DNA of 64,000 bases from Cubamyces lactineus. Taxonomy: Eukaryota > Basidiomycota > Agaricomycetes > Polyporales > Polyporaceae. The notes under the pieces are model-generated. The model ran no database searches and was not told where the DNA came from. It saw only the letters and a list, made by a program, of their open reading frames with translations. The translations under genes were made by a program, and so were the position numbers. The DNA lies in NCBI GenBank assembly GCA_022376465.1, contig JACDTU010000003.1:992001-1056000 (forward strand), in the 5' to 3' direction. Below are positions 44,083 to 58,640 of the stretch, piece by piece (position 1 is the stretch's first letter; every line of letters starts with the position of its first letter).

Positions 44083-47000
44083 ATGTCTCCTGACTCGCGT
44101 CCGTTGACTCCGGACTCTCAGCTCACTAGCAGCTTGCACCGGGCGACGACCACTATCGACGAGCTCACCCATACGCTGACCAGTGTCTCCCGTCTATCCT
44201 CCCCGGACCCAGAGGACGTGTGTACGTGCTGCTGCGGGCAGGAGGAGTGCGAAACGAGTAAGGCGTGGGCAGCGGTCAAGGCTAAGCTTGAGAGCCGTCT
44301 ACTGCTTAGTGCAGGTATGTGCACACCGGGGCTATTGCGACTTTCTTGTTCACCGTGAGTTAAGAGGTTGGGCGCGCGTTACTCGAACGCCATGAAGCAT
44401 TGGTACGGCGGCAGGAGGTGCGTTAGATGGCCGGCGCTGGGCTTAGCAGTTCCCCTGACGCTGCCGTTGCCTACGCTTCATCAGTCGCCCCAAGTTTGTT
44501 CCAGTGGAAGCGATGATACACTTCCGCCGGAGTCACCGGTGGATGCTCGCGTAGCTGAGCTACTGAAGCAGGTAAGCGTACTGTCTTGATCATGGTGCCC
44601 TCGTGCTGAAGTTCGTTGTGTAGAACGCGCTCCTGGAGAAGGTATATTTGATTCACTCAACCGTTTACTCTCTAAGCTAACCGCCCCCTCCACCTCCCCG
44701 TAGCGTTTGGCCCAAGCTCTCGTGCATACAGAAGTCTGCGAAACTTCCAAGAAGAGCGTGCTGCAGGAGCTTGAAGTTGCGAGGACCGACCTAGCGCGCC
44801 TCAGTGCACAGAGTGCGCGTTCCGTCGGCCTGGAGCAGAGACTGGCAGCGGCGTTGCAGGAGAAAGATGACCTCCATCAAGAGCTCGATAGCGCCACCCA
44901 GAGGGCAAGGATGACCGAGATGCGAATTGTCTCGTACCGGGATAAATGTGGTACGGATGCCTGCTGCCCGTCGAGGCAGAACGCTGCTCACACGAGTCAT
45001 TAAGCCAAACTGCAAGCTCAGGTTGCACGCTTGAGAGACGAGGTAGAATCTCAGAAGATTCATAGACACGAATTATCCGAAGAGATTCTGAGCGAGGCAC
45101 GCCAACGGCTAGAGCAGCTGCAATATCACGTACGCGTTAAAATCCTCATGATAGAGGCATAACTGAAAGGTTATATGTCGGCTAGCAACTAGGTCATGCC
45201 GCTTCTACCCAGGATGCCGAGGTCACCAAGGTCCTCGAAACATTAGTTGCGGACAACGAAGCGCTCAAACGCGATAATGCAGAGTTGCAAAATCTGTTGT
45301 CGGCTTCCAGGGAGGACCTTCGATCACTCCAAGAGGAGCTTGATGAACGTCGTGCTAGCGATACACCCTTCTCCCGCAAACATCGACCAACGGACAGTGG
45401 CCACTCTTTCACCCTGCGCGAACCTCGGACCCCACTATCACCTACCTTCCATGTCGGGACAGCACCCAATGCTTCCGTGCTTCATTCAAGGCTTGGGGAG
45501 GACACCTCTCGGCGACGCTCCCAGAGCACCGAGCGTTCAACTAGACATACCTTCGTGCGTGCTCGTACGTTGTGCACGGTTTCAACCGCATTAACCTTGC
45601 AGCAGGAACCCATGACTCCGGAGACCGACCGTCGCCCGTGGTCGCCCGCAGACTCGCACATTCCTGCGGGTAACAAATGGACATCTTTCGCGCATCCACG
45701 AGCGAGCTATGCTCCTTCCCAGCTGAGCTCTGAGATGGAAGAGAACGAAGGCCCTTCAGCGTCGCCCGAACGGCCGCGTGCTCAGAAACCCTTGTTTCTC
45801 TTGACCCGGTCCCGGGGCGTTCAGACGGATATACCGTGGAATGGCCCCTCTGCTTTGTCTCCGTCCCCTGTACCCCGTGGATTTGCCGACCACATGTCGT
45901 CTCCTCACGACGGACGTTCCGAATCCTCATCCATGACCGATGGCCAGTCATCCGTGATCGGAGCGCTGCTCGATCGTACAACACAACTCTTCAACAGAAT
46001 CACCCAAGCCGACGCCCTTACTCTCACAAACCGCTTGAAGCGGCAACATCTTCTCGGTGCGGACGTCAGCCACCTCTCACGCACCACCGTCAACGCCATC
46101 CTTGGCGAGGCTACTGCCCTTCGCTCGCATTTCCGACCATTCCTGGAGGACGACAAGATTACGACCACATGCACTCGGCGCGATCTTCGCGGCCTGCTGA
46201 AACTGATCAAGGACGTTTTCACCGAGATCGGTGAGCTCCGCGTCACGTTGAACGATGTCATTCTCGATCCCACCATCGCCGGGAAGGTCAGCGAGATGGC
46301 AATGAACCCTTCCAAGGCCCAGGTTACCGACGTCGCCGGCGCTCGGGATAGCCCGAGCAATACATCCGCTCCCTCTTGGATCACCCCCTTATCCAAGCTG
46401 CTTGGGTTGCCTAACAACGGCGCACACTCAGGCGAGAGTGCCGCATCTCGAGCTCTCTCGCCGCCAGCCAGGACGATAGGTCGGGGCCGGCCACCTGCCC
46501 GCATAGTGCCAAAACGGGAGGCGGCGCTCTCAGCCTCCGCGATGACTGTGAACGTTGAGTTCAGTGGCGCAGCTGTCGGGCGAGCGGTCACGAGTACATA
46601 CTCGGCGCATCCATCACGACAGGGCGAATTCAGCAACCTCACCACTCCGAGCACGACCGCGAGCACTCCGGCGGTAGCGCAGCCGGAGCCCAGACGGGAT
46701 GTCTCCAGGAGTGTTATGGACATCTTTGCTGGTGCCCCTCGTCCTATGGAGAACGATCCTTGGGTCGTCCTTCCGCGCACGCAGACGGTGAACAGAATGG
46801 CGAGTATGGCAGCATTGAACCAGAACACTACGACGATAGGCCGATCAGCTCTCAGACATGCGACCTCTGGGAAACGACTGTCGCGTATCGTGGACGCTGT
46901 GATCGATTCGCCGCAAATTGGTGGCGAGCACTCCGAAGCAGAGGACGACAACACCGGACCTCCATCCTCCCTTGACCGTGCTCTTCGGCGCGGTCTCTCA

Positions 47001-47438
47001 GATTCTTCCATACACACCACATTCACATCACATGGCGAAGAGCCTCAGCAAGATTCAAGTGCTGCCGATGCTCCCCAGCGCCCCGATCGCGAGTCGGTCC
47101 TACAGGCACTGTCTCGCAAGATGCAAAGTTTCCGCTTCGCCTCACAGTCTACGGCGGCTACTGGCACGAACGCGAGCGCTCGGGGCTCGTCAATATCGCG
47201 CCCACAGACACCAGTTGCCCGGGCTGACGCCAAGAACCACGAAACGAGCAGCACGCCACGCCAGTCGCCCCCGAAGCCAATACCCCAGGCTAAGAGCACG
47301 CTGTTTGGAATCTCTGCATGGACTGCCGCCTACGAGGCTTCGGAGGCAGCGGACCCTGGCGCCGGTTCGTACTACGCGACTAGTCCTCGTGAGGAAGCGT
47401 TCGTGCAACGGGGCTGGGCTCGAGAGCGCGACGTTTAG
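44083..47438 (+). CDS. coiled-coil protein with conserved helical core
   Basis: Not recognised by name. About 979 aa in eight exons (introns 44315-44364, 44418-44484, 44572-44623, 44642-44703, 44951-45004, 45130-45212, 45555-45602). Exon 4 is 18 nt. The N-terminus has a Cys cluster (DVCTCCCGQEEC, residues about 45-57) before a long coil (ALLERHEALVRRQE..LLEKRLAQALVHTEV..LQEKDDLHQELD..NAELQNLLSASREDL). A Ser/Pro-rich segment with SP/TP sites follows. The best-conserved-looking block is helical: LLDRTTQLFNRITQADALTLTNRLKRQ..EATALRSHFRPFLEDD..RDLRGLLKLIKDVFTEIGELRVTLND (residues about 560-670). The C-terminus is disordered. The intron at 45555 keeps frame unspliced, so its use is uncertain. The layout suggests a cytoskeletal or septal scaffold, which is speculation. 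Confidence 0.72.
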
Positions 47439-47734
47439 GTTCCGGAGGACTCGGGACGGACGGTTATTGTGTAGGGATCTTCAGTTTGGATTATACGAGT
47501 CTGTCAGGCAGTGTATATCTTTGGTGTAAATTATCGCGCTCTTTCTCGATATGCTAATTACGGCATAATGCTATACCACGCTCTTTCTCCTTACTTCTTG
47601 ACCGATGAAAGCGACTCCAACATACACTGATACAGTAGTAGCACGCATGTAGCAGCGCGCTACCCGACGTCACCTCCCAGGTGGTGGGCGCCTCTGCATA
47701 GGCGAGCGGTGTACAGGCTTGGACGCCGACCACC

Positions 47735-49254
47735 ATGTCCGTGCTGTTCGAAACCTCTCTAGGCGACATTGTCATAGATCTCGAAACAGAGCTCTGTCCA
47801 AAGACATGTCTCAACTTCCTCAAACTCTGTAAGGTGTACTATTACAATCTTAACGCCTTCTTCAATGGTGAGTGCATACATCCACTTTGTACCAACCGCG
47901 TCTCAACATTAAACACCCGGGCAGTCTCGAAGGATTTTCTCGCTCAGGTCGGTGATCCAACAGCTACCGGTACGGGAGGCGAATCCATCTGGTCTTTGAT
48001 AGCCTCCCAGAAGGGCGAGACGGCCCAGCGGTACTTCACGCCCGAGTTCGTTCCTCGCCTCAAGCATAAACAACGCGGCACCGTGTCCATGGCCGTCGCT
48101 CCTGCCGTCGGCGAAGAACACAAGGGCGGCTGCGGAAGTCAATTCTTCATAACTCTAGGCGACAACATCGAGTATCTCGACATGAAGCACGCAGTCTTCG
48201 GGCACGTTGTGGAGGGCTTCGAGACTCTGGATAAACTGAACGACGTGTTCGTGGACCAGGATGGGAGGCCGTTGAAGGATGTTCGGATCAGGCATGTTGA
48301 AATTCTGGGTGAGCAGGAACCGTACCGTTGCTGAGAACCTCCTGACCTTCTCGTAGAGGACCCGTTCGAGGACCCTCCAGGCCTCGTTATTCCCGAGTCT
48401 CCCCCAGTCAAGCCACCCGACAACTCGACACGTATTGCCGAAGATGAGGACCCCTTGGAAACCCTGCCCGAAGAGGAAGCAGAGGAAATACGACGTAAGA
48501 AAGCGGCACAAGCGTCAGCTCTAACCCTAGAGATGGTCGGCGACCTGCCATTTGCGAACGTTCGCCCTCCCGAGAATGTTCTCTTCGTGTGCAAATTGAA
48601 CCCCGTTACGCGAGATGAAGACCTGGAACTCATATTCTCTCGCTTTGGAACAATCATTAGTTGCCAAGTCATCCGGGACAAGAAGACGGGTGATTCGTTG
48701 CAGTATGCGTTCATTGAGTTCGATAAGAGGGAGGATGCCGAACAGGTATGCCTGAATGAAGAGACTTATGATGACGGACTCACTTTCCCAATGCAGGCGT
48801 ACTTCAAGATGCAGAACGTGCTGGTAGATGACCGAAGAATCTGGGTTGACTTGTGCGTATCGCAGTACGTATTATTTCGTGCAGGCGCTGATGCCCTTGC
48901 AGCTCTCAATCCGTGGCACGCCTCAACAACCAGTGGTCCAACAACGTAAAGATGGGCCCACGTCCTGGCGGCCGAGGAAAGGGAGGCTTCGCGGGACGCG
49001 ATGATCTTGAGGCTACTCGGCGGTACAGAGGCCAATCAGAAGAGCGCGGAAATGGTTATGATATGGTCTTCGACGTGCCGGATCATGGAAGGCGAAGGCG
49101 GCGGAGCAGAAGCCGCAGCCCTCGTCGTCGCGATCGTTCGAAGGAGCGTTCGAGACGCTCGCAATCCCCGCACCCTCGACATAGAGACCAGGAGCGGCGC
49201 AGGAGTAGGAGTCCAGTCAGACCATCCGGGGACCGGCACAATCGCAGACGCTGA
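47735..49254 (+). CDS. PPIL4: PPIL4-type nuclear cyclophilin with RRM
   Basis: Peptidyl-prolyl isomerase of the spliceosome-linked PPIL4/Cyp6 group, 437 aa in five exons (introns 47868-47924, 48309-48356, 48746-48796, 48853-48902). Residues 1-172 are the cyclophilin domain, starting [15 protein letters not shown] with [28 protein letters not shown] and [11 protein letters not shown]; the RGTVSMA and CGSQFFIT segments line the active site. The RRM (about 245-321) has RNP2 VLFVCKL and RNP1-like QYAFIEFD. The tail from about residue 360 is Arg/Ser-rich ([20 protein letters not shown]), the usual mark of splicing-factor association. The TGTGGESIW insertion before the catalytic Arg region is typical of PPIL4. 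Confidence 0.92.
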
Positions 49255-49501
49255 CGCCTGCCTTCCGATCTCTGTAACACGGGAGTTGTTCATCTCTGGC
49301 GCTGTGGTGTTCCCATCCCTGGTATGTGATCTGCTGTTCCTGAGGCTCTGAACATGAAGCTGAACGAATGACCGTAGGTTACAATGTGGCCCAGTGGCTG
49401 CGTGATCCGATATGTAATGCTCCGTGAATCGCCCCCGCTTCACTATAAGTACTCGTGGGCCCGCCCCGTCCCCTATCTAACTCCCTATCCTGTCATCCAC
49501 C

Positions 49502-50347
49502 ATGTACTCTCGTTTGTTCAACTACCATGATGGCGACTTCATCCTCAGATCAGACTGCCCCCACGATGACAAGGCAATGTGCTCCTCAAAGTCCGTGGAC
49601 TTCCGTGTCCATCGTTGTGTGCTGTCAGCCGCCTCCCACGTCTTCGAGGGGATGTTTTCGCTACCCCAGCCGCCTTCCGAGGACGATGTGATCATTCCCA
49701 TCATCCCCCTACCCGAGCCATCCGGAGTGCTGGACACCGTCCTACGCTTCGTCTATCCTATGGAAGACCCTGTAATCGCGACGTTGGACGAACTCGCGCC
49801 TGTACTGGAGGCGGCTCGGAAATACGACTTCATGGTAGCCGTGAACCGCCTCCGTCAGCGCCTCGTCGCGCAGGACTTCTTGATGGCTTCTCCTCTCCGC
49901 GTCTATGGAATCGCAGTCCAGTATGACCTCACCGAGGAAGCGTGGATCGCCTCCAAAGCGGCCCTCGACATCGCTATCTCGGAGCAGGAGCTGCACGACG
50001 ACCTGAAACACATTACTGCGTACGACTACCATCGGCTCGTTGTTCTTCGTGAGCAACGCGCTCGGGCCGCCGTCGACCTACTGAAGCCGCCTCGCGAGCT
50101 CAAGTGTATGCAATGCAATGGGCGGTGGGAGAAGTCGCGTGACCCGCCGCGATGGTGGGCGGACTACAAGGAGCGGGCGAAGGAGGAGCTCCTCGTGCGG
50201 CCAACGACCAGAGTGGTCTTCTCCCTTCCCTTCCTACAGCAGTCAGCGCACGCGGGTTGTACAGGATGTGCGGCGAGCATTCTGAGCTCGTGGTGGTTCT
50301 TTGAAAAGCTTAGACGTGACATTGACGATCTACCAGCGACTGTCTAG
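49502..50347 (+). CDS. BTB/POZ protein, single BTB
   Basis: Intronless, 281 aa. The BTB core is in the basidiomycete form: DGDFILRSD..VDFRVHRCVLSAASHVFEGMFSLPQP..VLDTVLRFVYPMEDP, followed by helices like a BACK region (TLDELAPVLEAARKYDFMVAVNRLRQRL). After about residue 195 comes a Cys-rich module: CMQC, then DPPRWWADYKERA, then CTGC. The same order of elements ends the double-BTB protein at 53 kb. BTB proteins commonly act as CUL3 substrate adaptors, but in this expanded fungal family that is unproven. Confidence 0.85.
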   Translation: MYSRLFNYHDGDFILRSDCPHDDKAMCSSKSVDFRVHRCVLSAASHVFEGMFSLPQPPSEDDVIIPIIPLPEPSGVLDTVLRFVYPMEDPVIATLDELAPVLEAARKYDFMVAVNRLRQRLVAQDFLMASPLRVYGIAVQYDLTEEAWIASKAALDIAISEQELHDDLKHITAYDYHRLVVLREQRARAAVDLLKPPRELKCMQCNGRWEKSRDPPRWWADYKERAKEELLVRPTTRVVFSLPFLQQSAHAGCTGCAASILSSWWFFEKLRRDIDDLPATV

Positions 50348-50660
50348 TCTGGCCGTCTTCGCTCGGCGTAGGATTCTACGGACTTGGCGATGGATGTAAC
50401 TATCATTACTATCGTGTAGATCGTTATCCCGGGACTGCTTACGATAAGTTAACCGCTCGTGTATAGTCTTCTGTACGGACGCTGCTTCAATTGACTTGCC
50501 TGGATATTTTAATCTGCCATATCGCGAAGCTGGCTGTGCCTGGACGAGCGTGACTCCGCGCGGGGAGGGTGAGCACGGTAGCTGAGGTTGGCTCCGTTCC
50601 GTGCTCCGGGCGCGCGCACTTAAGAGCACACAGACCTTGATTCCGACCACCATCTCCGCC
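50348..50660. promoter_or_regulatory. promoter region of P5C dehydrogenase
   Basis: 313 bp between the BTB stop and the PUT2 start. No clear TATA box. No gene is seen. Confidence 0.4.
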
Positions 50661-52933
<2,273 letters not shown>

Positions 52934-53237
52934 ACGCGCGCGCGCGTGTGAGTAAGTCAGGATCGGGGGAGAGGAGAAAGAGACGTATATAGACGCGGAG
53001 GATGGAAGGTCAAAAGGGAACAAGTGAAGCATTACAGACCACTGTATCGATTATTGGAGAGCTGTATGTGTGTCAAGTACGCCGATCTACTAGTGTACAA
53101 TGCTACAAGTCCGTCCATGGATACACTGAAGGATGACCAGAGCCAACGAGTCTAGCTCAGGGAAGCGGGTGAGTGGCAAGTATGGTGCGAAGGCGGACTT
53201 CAAAGGCTCACAATGTAATGTAAAGGGACCTCGACGT
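52934..53237. other. convergent intergenic gap
   Basis: 304 bp tail-to-tail spacer between PUT2 and the double-BTB gene. Nothing recognisable beyond a CGCGCGCG run just after the PUT2 stop. Confidence 0.4.
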
Positions 53238-55195
53238 CTATGACTTCTTCGTCGTAGGTGTCCCTATCTCCAACTTGACCTAGGTTCCCACTTCAGCATC
53301 ACGCCTACAGTCACCCGTGTCGCGTTACTCACCTTCCCCACAGCACGCTCGATTTCCCCGCCCAAATCCTCCGCATACTCCCTGAACCCCGGCAAGAAAT
53401 TGACTCTACAGCACTCGCACTCCGCCGCGCGCGTCAACGCGCTCCGCCACAGGCCGCGGTCGAGCGTGACGTCGCCCCACGGCCGGTTGCGCACGACGAG
53501 CGCGAGCTTGTACACGTACATTAGCCACCAGCGCGGCGCGCTGTGCGCACGGAAGTGCGCCCACGCCTCTGCGCTGCGCTCGTCGAGGAAGACGTGGCAC
53601 GTGCTGTTCCGTTTCTTCGACGGGGAGCATTGGCGCATGTCCCGCGCGGGGTCTGGGGGCGGGGCAGGCACGCGTTCGGAGCGGTGGGAGGACTCGCGAC
53701 GGTGCGAGGCGTGCGAGGAGGGCGTGGCAGAGGTGTCGGCGGTGCCGTGCGAGGAGGTACTCCGGTGGTGCGTCCGTCCTAGGTTGGGGCTGGCAGTCGG
53801 AGACGTTGTGAGTGTTGAGGAATCGGACGGGGCAGCCCCGGAGTAGGTGAGTGCGTGCGTAAGGACGCACGCCGCGGCGGCCTGCCCGCACTGGTCGTGG
53901 TAGACGAGGAGGCGGAAATAGTCTGCGGCAGGGATCTCCTCGAGCTCCTCGACGTAGCGATGGCGTAGCTCCTGGTACGATATCCGCAGGAGCGCCTTCG
54001 CGGCTGCAGCGCGGATGGCGGGGAGATTGAAGCGGTGCGCGACGGCGAAGACACGCAGGGCGTCGCCTGGGAGGTAGGACAGAAGCGCGAGTCGAAGAGC
54101 AGAGATGAGCGGGGCGATTTCGTACTTGTATGCTGCTGTGAGGAGTGACTTCAGTGTTGAGAAGGAGGAGGGCGATGGTCGTGTGAGGGGGTATACATGT
54201 CGGAGGAGCGATGCAAGGGTCGCACTATCTTCTGGAACGAAGATGATACCATAGCATACAGCTGTGCTATCCCTTGCGGGAGGACCTGGAGTGCGTTCTG
54301 CTAAGCGGTCTTCCAACATCTGTCGGAACACTGGCGAGGCGAGTGACAATAGGGCCGAGTGCAACCGGAAGTCGACTGCGTCGGATGAGCGGAAGATGAC
54401 GTCCGCCGAAGGTGAATCAAGTAGTTCAGGTGGGACAGGCTCTGTGGTGCTCTCTGGCCCGGGATGTGCAGCAGCGGGATTGGGACTGGGTGGGGGCTCG
54501 AGAATGGAAGTGACAATGGAGACCGGCCTTGCTTTTTTGGCGCCGCTGCTGCTATGCTTCACGACACCGTGCTTTGGGCTGGTGCATTTAGCCATGTAGT
54601 GCGATACGCGGTAGTACACGCCTGCGGAGATGTCTTTGAGTTCGTCGACAAAGGCGCAGTGGGCGGTGTATGCGAGGGGTACGAGCGACTCTGCTTCGTG
54701 AGTGAGGTCGAGAGCGCATGCGATGGCAAATGCACGGAGAGGTTGTGACTGGCCGAGTTTGACGAGACGACTACGAAGAAGGGATGTCGCCTCCTCCATC
54801 ATATACTTCATGGCCGCCTCGAGCACGGGCCTGAGCTCGTCCAGAGTAGCGAAGTCGGGGTCGTCAATGGGATAGCACAGTCGAAGGAGCTTGTCCAGAG
54901 TTTGGCTGTCCTCGGTCAGGCGGATGACCGGGAGACCGTCCTTGGTGTCATCGTCGTCGAGGGCACCTGGAGGAGGCTGGGGAATGCTGAGCATGTCCTC
55001 GAATATGCATGATGCTTCTGCAAGGATTGACCTGCGGACCCAGAAGTCGACGTTGTCGCAGGAGCGGAGGATTGCGTCTGCGGCTGCTTTGTTGAACGGA
55101 TACGCGGCGTTCGTTACCGCAGGCGGTGTGAGGGTGGCAGTTGTCGCTGTCGACAGCGACGTTCGGCTAGCCGGGGAGTTAGCGAGGGAGGCCAT
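53238..55195 (-). CDS. BTB/POZ protein with two BTB units
   Basis: 634 aa in two exons. The last intron (53280-53332) replaces the unspliced end with KVKLEIGTPTTKKS; a CTGAA branch and GTGAGT donor favour splicing. BTB unit 1 (about 35-135: ADAILRSCDNVDFWVRRSILAEASCIFEDML..LCYPIDDP) and unit 2 (about 235-340: ADVIFRSSDAVDFRLHSALLSLASPVFRQML..HVYPL) each lead into TLDEL/TLKSLL helices. After a Ser/His-rich linker the C-terminus has a Cys, APRWWLMYVYKLA, then CECC, matching the tail of the single-BTB gene 3 kb away. In-frame upstream Met at 55312 would add 39 residues, but MASLANSP is favoured because the longer version reaches into the shared promoter. Confidence 0.82.
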
Positions 55196-55407
55196 GGAAG
55201 ATTGGGTAGAGAAGGGAGGAGGACGTGCATGGTTAAAGAGAAGAAGTACGGAGGTGGCTGTGGGCTTTGTGGAATGCACAAACGACGACGACCGTCCATT
55301 TCCATTTCGCACCCATTGCCGCTCCGAGACAAAGCTATAGTCGCGTCTGCCACAACCGCGTCTTGCACCTCACGTGACCGTGCCTCATTAATCATCCCTG
55401 CCGGCGC
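55196..55407. promoter_or_regulatory. bidirectional promoter with palindromic TCACGTGA
   Basis: Short head-to-head gap of about 210-250 bp between the double-BTB and DNAJC28-like starts, with one perfect TCACGTGA palindrome at 55370-55377. It is the second divergent pair in the window with a CACGTG element. Regulation by a bHLH factor is inferred. Confidence 0.5.
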
Positions 55408-56993
55408 TTGCATGCCTCTGCAAGTTGTCTGTGGACCTGGATGAGCTCTGTCTGTTCCCGCTCCGTTCTACGCCCTCGCTCGATTTCCCGCAACACCGCA
55501 TGTATTTTGCACAGATTATACACCGCCAGGAATGCATCTACGCAAACATCAAACCAGGACCACAGCGCCAGCTCCAAGCTCTTCGAGGACGCAGCCAGAG
55601 AGGAGGCTGAAGAAGAGGCTGCCGCACAAAAGTCGTCGACGCTCTCCATGTTAGAGAGCCAACAAGAGAACTGGACTGGCGATGAGCCTGTTCAACATGC
55701 AGTCCTCCGGATGCTTGTCGACAAGTACAAACCCATGCGTTCTGGTCCGATCAGGACCGCCGAGCAAAAGCTCAAGCAAGCTCCGCCTCAGGTACGCTCC
55801 GCCGACTCGCCCGCGGACGCAATCGTAGAAGAGGAGTTGTCCGTTGCAATGACGCGTACGGCGGAGGAGGCACCTACCCGCCGCTACGTTCCCGGAGAGC
55901 CCATTCTACCGGGAGTCGAGGGCCATCGCCCCTGGCATACGACGTTCACGGTGCCTTCCCATGCGACCTCGAACATCCGCTACGGAAATATTCCGCCTCC
56001 CAGGCCAGCTCGTGCGCCTTCCCCGCTTCCACTTGATGAGAAAGCGAAGAGGAAAGAGCGGGAAACGAAGAAACGTATGGAGCAGGGGACTAGGCTCTCG
56101 AGGGCTCGCGAGTCTACTATCGACTACCGCCTCGGTATCAAGGGTGCTGTAGCCGAGCAGCTCCGCAGACCCAACCCTGTGTCGTTGAAGGGCTGGGCGA
56201 ATTTGGTAGAAGACAGAATAGAGGTATGTGACGTATATTTGCCCCGGTATTATGAGATTTGACTATCATGCGTACCCGTATAGAAAGCTCGCCAGGCTGG
56301 CCTGTTCAATAATGTCAAGGGCCGTGGTCAGCCGATCACCCGGGTTGCAGAGGACAAGAATCCATTTATTGGACGAGAAGAATTCCTCATGAACCGTATT
56401 GTGCAGCGTCAGGGCGCGGCTCCTCCCTGGGTCGAGGTCCAAGGCGGTCCGTCCTTCTCCATCCTCCGCGCATAGCCTAGTGTGCTTACTTTGCCCTGTT
56501 ATTTCTTTGCGCAGAACTTGAGTCCGCTGTGGCTTCCTTCCGCGAAGTGGTCAAGCAGTCCTGGACGCGGCGGGCCCTCCGTATGATCACCTCTGCGCAC
56601 CCAGTCGCCCTATTGCCCAAACTCACCCTTGATGATGTCATCGCCATGCGCGATCCCGAATGGGAGGCGCGTGAGCGAGGCTACCACGACACCGCGCTGA
56701 ACGAGCTGAATTCCCTTGTGCGCAAGTATAACGGGATGGCACCGTACGCGGTGCGCAGACCCTACTATATGCTCACCGCAGAGTTGGAGCGAGTGTACAA
56801 GGAGGCTGCGGAGGACATCCTGAAGGGATTGGAGGAGAGAGCTCAAGGTATTCGGCCTCGCAGACCTGCTGGTCACACCTTGAACGACGACGATGAAGGC
56901 GGCGGCGGCGGGACCAGCGCGGGTGTAGACTGGGGAGGCTTCAGACTACGAGACATGGTCCGGGATTTGGTCTCTGCCATCCGTGGACGTTAG
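55408..56993 (+). CDS. DNAJC28: DNAJC28-like (DUF1992) mitochondrial protein
   Basis: 485 aa in three exons (introns 56224-56283 and 56447-56514). The N-terminus is rich in Arg/Ser without acidic residues (SVCSRSVLRPRSISRN), a plausible mitochondrial presequence; an in-frame Met at 55441 is an equally good start. The diagnostic DNAJC28 conserved domain is at about 263-330: LVEDRIEKARQAGLFNNVKGRGQPI, then NPFIGREEFLMNRIVQRQGAAPPWVEVQ. The following helices (ASFREVVKQSWTRRAL, LNELNSLVRKYNGMAPYAVRRPYY) fit as well. There is no J domain, as in several fungal members. Function is poorly known; a role in mitochondria or Golgi traffic has been suggested for animal homologues. Confidence 0.87.
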
Positions 56994-58088
56994 TCGTTCT
57001 AGCTCCCTCTGACCTCCGAGGAAACTGCTACGTGCGTGTGATGACGGCTACGATGTTCGAGGTCGTGGCCGTTGACGTTACGCAGTTCTCATGGTGGGTA
57101 CCGCCCATGTGCTGTGCATTCAATTGCTGTACCTTGTATGTAGTCTATACTGCTGTCATTCGCTGGAGGGATTGGATGGTGTAATCTATCTGTACGTCCT
57201 AGCATCCATGTGTATCTCGTGCTCTAGCATCGTGGTTTTGCAGCTTGTCTTCGGACCACAGCCATCTCTTCTCTCATCTTCCCCGCAACAGCCTCAGCTG
57301 GTCAGTGAGTGATCGTCCTCATCGTGGGCGATGTCCCACACCTCGCCGCCTCCAGCTGGTGGATTGATGTCGCGTGGTTTCGGTGTGTGCGATAGGCGCT
57401 ACATGTATCGAGCATCAGCACCAGGTCACATCGCAATACCGTAGCACACGCCAGTAGAGAGCATCCAATCTACCCGTCAAGCACGGGAATGGGGACTGCC
57501 ATGCATCAGAGGTGCAAGCGAATGCTCGCGAAGACCTACGGAACCTGTCCATGGCCTCGCGATCTTGGCGCCGAGAGCACACCCGACGGAGATGAGCGCG
57601 CGACGGCCCACAATGGCTCGCGACGGGCGTCCGCGGGGGAACAATGGCGTCGCGGACGGCGAGCGAGAACAAGGACGCGGCCACGTCCGTGCGCGTGCGA
57701 GGTCGACGGTCGTGGTGGATCAGGGCTCGCGGTGAGCCGGCCGCGCGGAGGGAGGTGGTTGGTGGTTGGTGCCCAGGGACACTGGCGCGCCTCATGGCTG
57801 CCTCGCGCGTGCGGGCACCCCGCGAAGCGAGCCCGCGCCCCATCTAATCTATAAAAGCCCGGGCTTTCTGCCTCTTTTTTCCTCCCTCCTCATCTCTGGT
57901 GACCTCCTCGCCCACGCCCCCGCCCTCGCTGCTCTCGCCTTCGCCGTCGTCGTCGTCCACGCCGATTTCGCTGCCTTCGTTGCCCTCGGCCCCATCAAGC
58001 ACGCGCCTCGCTTCGCACTTCTAGCGCCCGTTATTGTCCTCGCTGCCCACCCACGCACAACCCCCCTCCGTACCCACCGACCACAGCC
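56994..58088. promoter_or_regulatory. 1.1-kb region upstream of the small conserved gene
   Basis: Contains the DNAJC28-like 3' flank and, near its end, a strong TATA box (TATAAAAG, 57850-57857) followed by a pyrimidine-rich leader of more than 200 nt (CTCTTTTTTCCTCCCTCCTC). This points to a highly expressed downstream transcript. Frames at 57415-57854 on both strands are GC-driven and unsupported. Confidence 0.5.
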
Positions 58089-58640
58089 ATGTCTTCCTAC
58101 GTCGCATCCGATGAGATTGTCGTGAGTGTCTGTTGCCTGTGTGACGGCCTTTATGTGGTCGCGGTGCATGCAAAGACGATAGAGACTGACGTCCTGCTCC
58201 ACTCAGCCCGGCGACATCGTCGCTGTCCAGCACTCCCAGGGCCGCCGTGAAGGCCTCGTTGTCGGCTCCCACATTGACTATGCTGTATGTCTTCATCTAT
58301 GATAATAACCAAGCCATCGCGCTGACTTGCCCCCTCATGCAGGGCCGCCAAATCGTCGAAGTCCAGCTCGAGCCCGGAGACATCTACCACGCATGGTAAG
58401 TCCCCCATTCCCCCCTTCCCCCCCACCTCCTCTGCCCCTTCTCGCACCTTCGGGAGAAGGGCGGCACGGGGGCGCACTGTGTGGGAGCGCGCGAGGTCAC
58501 AGTGACTGATGCTCACTCCCTTCTTTCCATCCCCGTCGTTGCGCAGGTACCCGACCGTGACCCGCGTGCGCCGCACCATCTCGTACACACGCCCTTCGCC
58601 GCAACACAAGCGCACCATCGAGCGCACCATCTACTGGTGA
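58089..58640 (+). CDS. small conserved-looking hypothetical protein, 85 aa
   Basis: Four exons (introns 58122-58206, 58285-58342, 58396-58546) give MSSYVASDEIV, PGDIVAVQHSQGRREGLVVGSH, QIVEVQLEPGDIYHAWYP and TVTRVRRTISYTRPSPQ. All phases close at a TGA after ERTIYW. The strand-rich core (GDIVAVQ..REGLVVGS..IVEVQL) suggests a small SH3/Tudor-like barrel. No signal peptide or helix. The strong TATA box and long C/T leader suggest high expression. I do not recognise the family, and the gene is too small and split to be found by frame length alone. Intron 3 is unusually long (151 nt) and very C-rich. Confidence 0.68.

Noticed and set aside
45905..47026. 373-codon minus-strand open frame
   Set aside because: It is the antisense of the last exon of the coiled-coil gene. 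Its sequence has no motif and its length follows from GC-rich codon bias.
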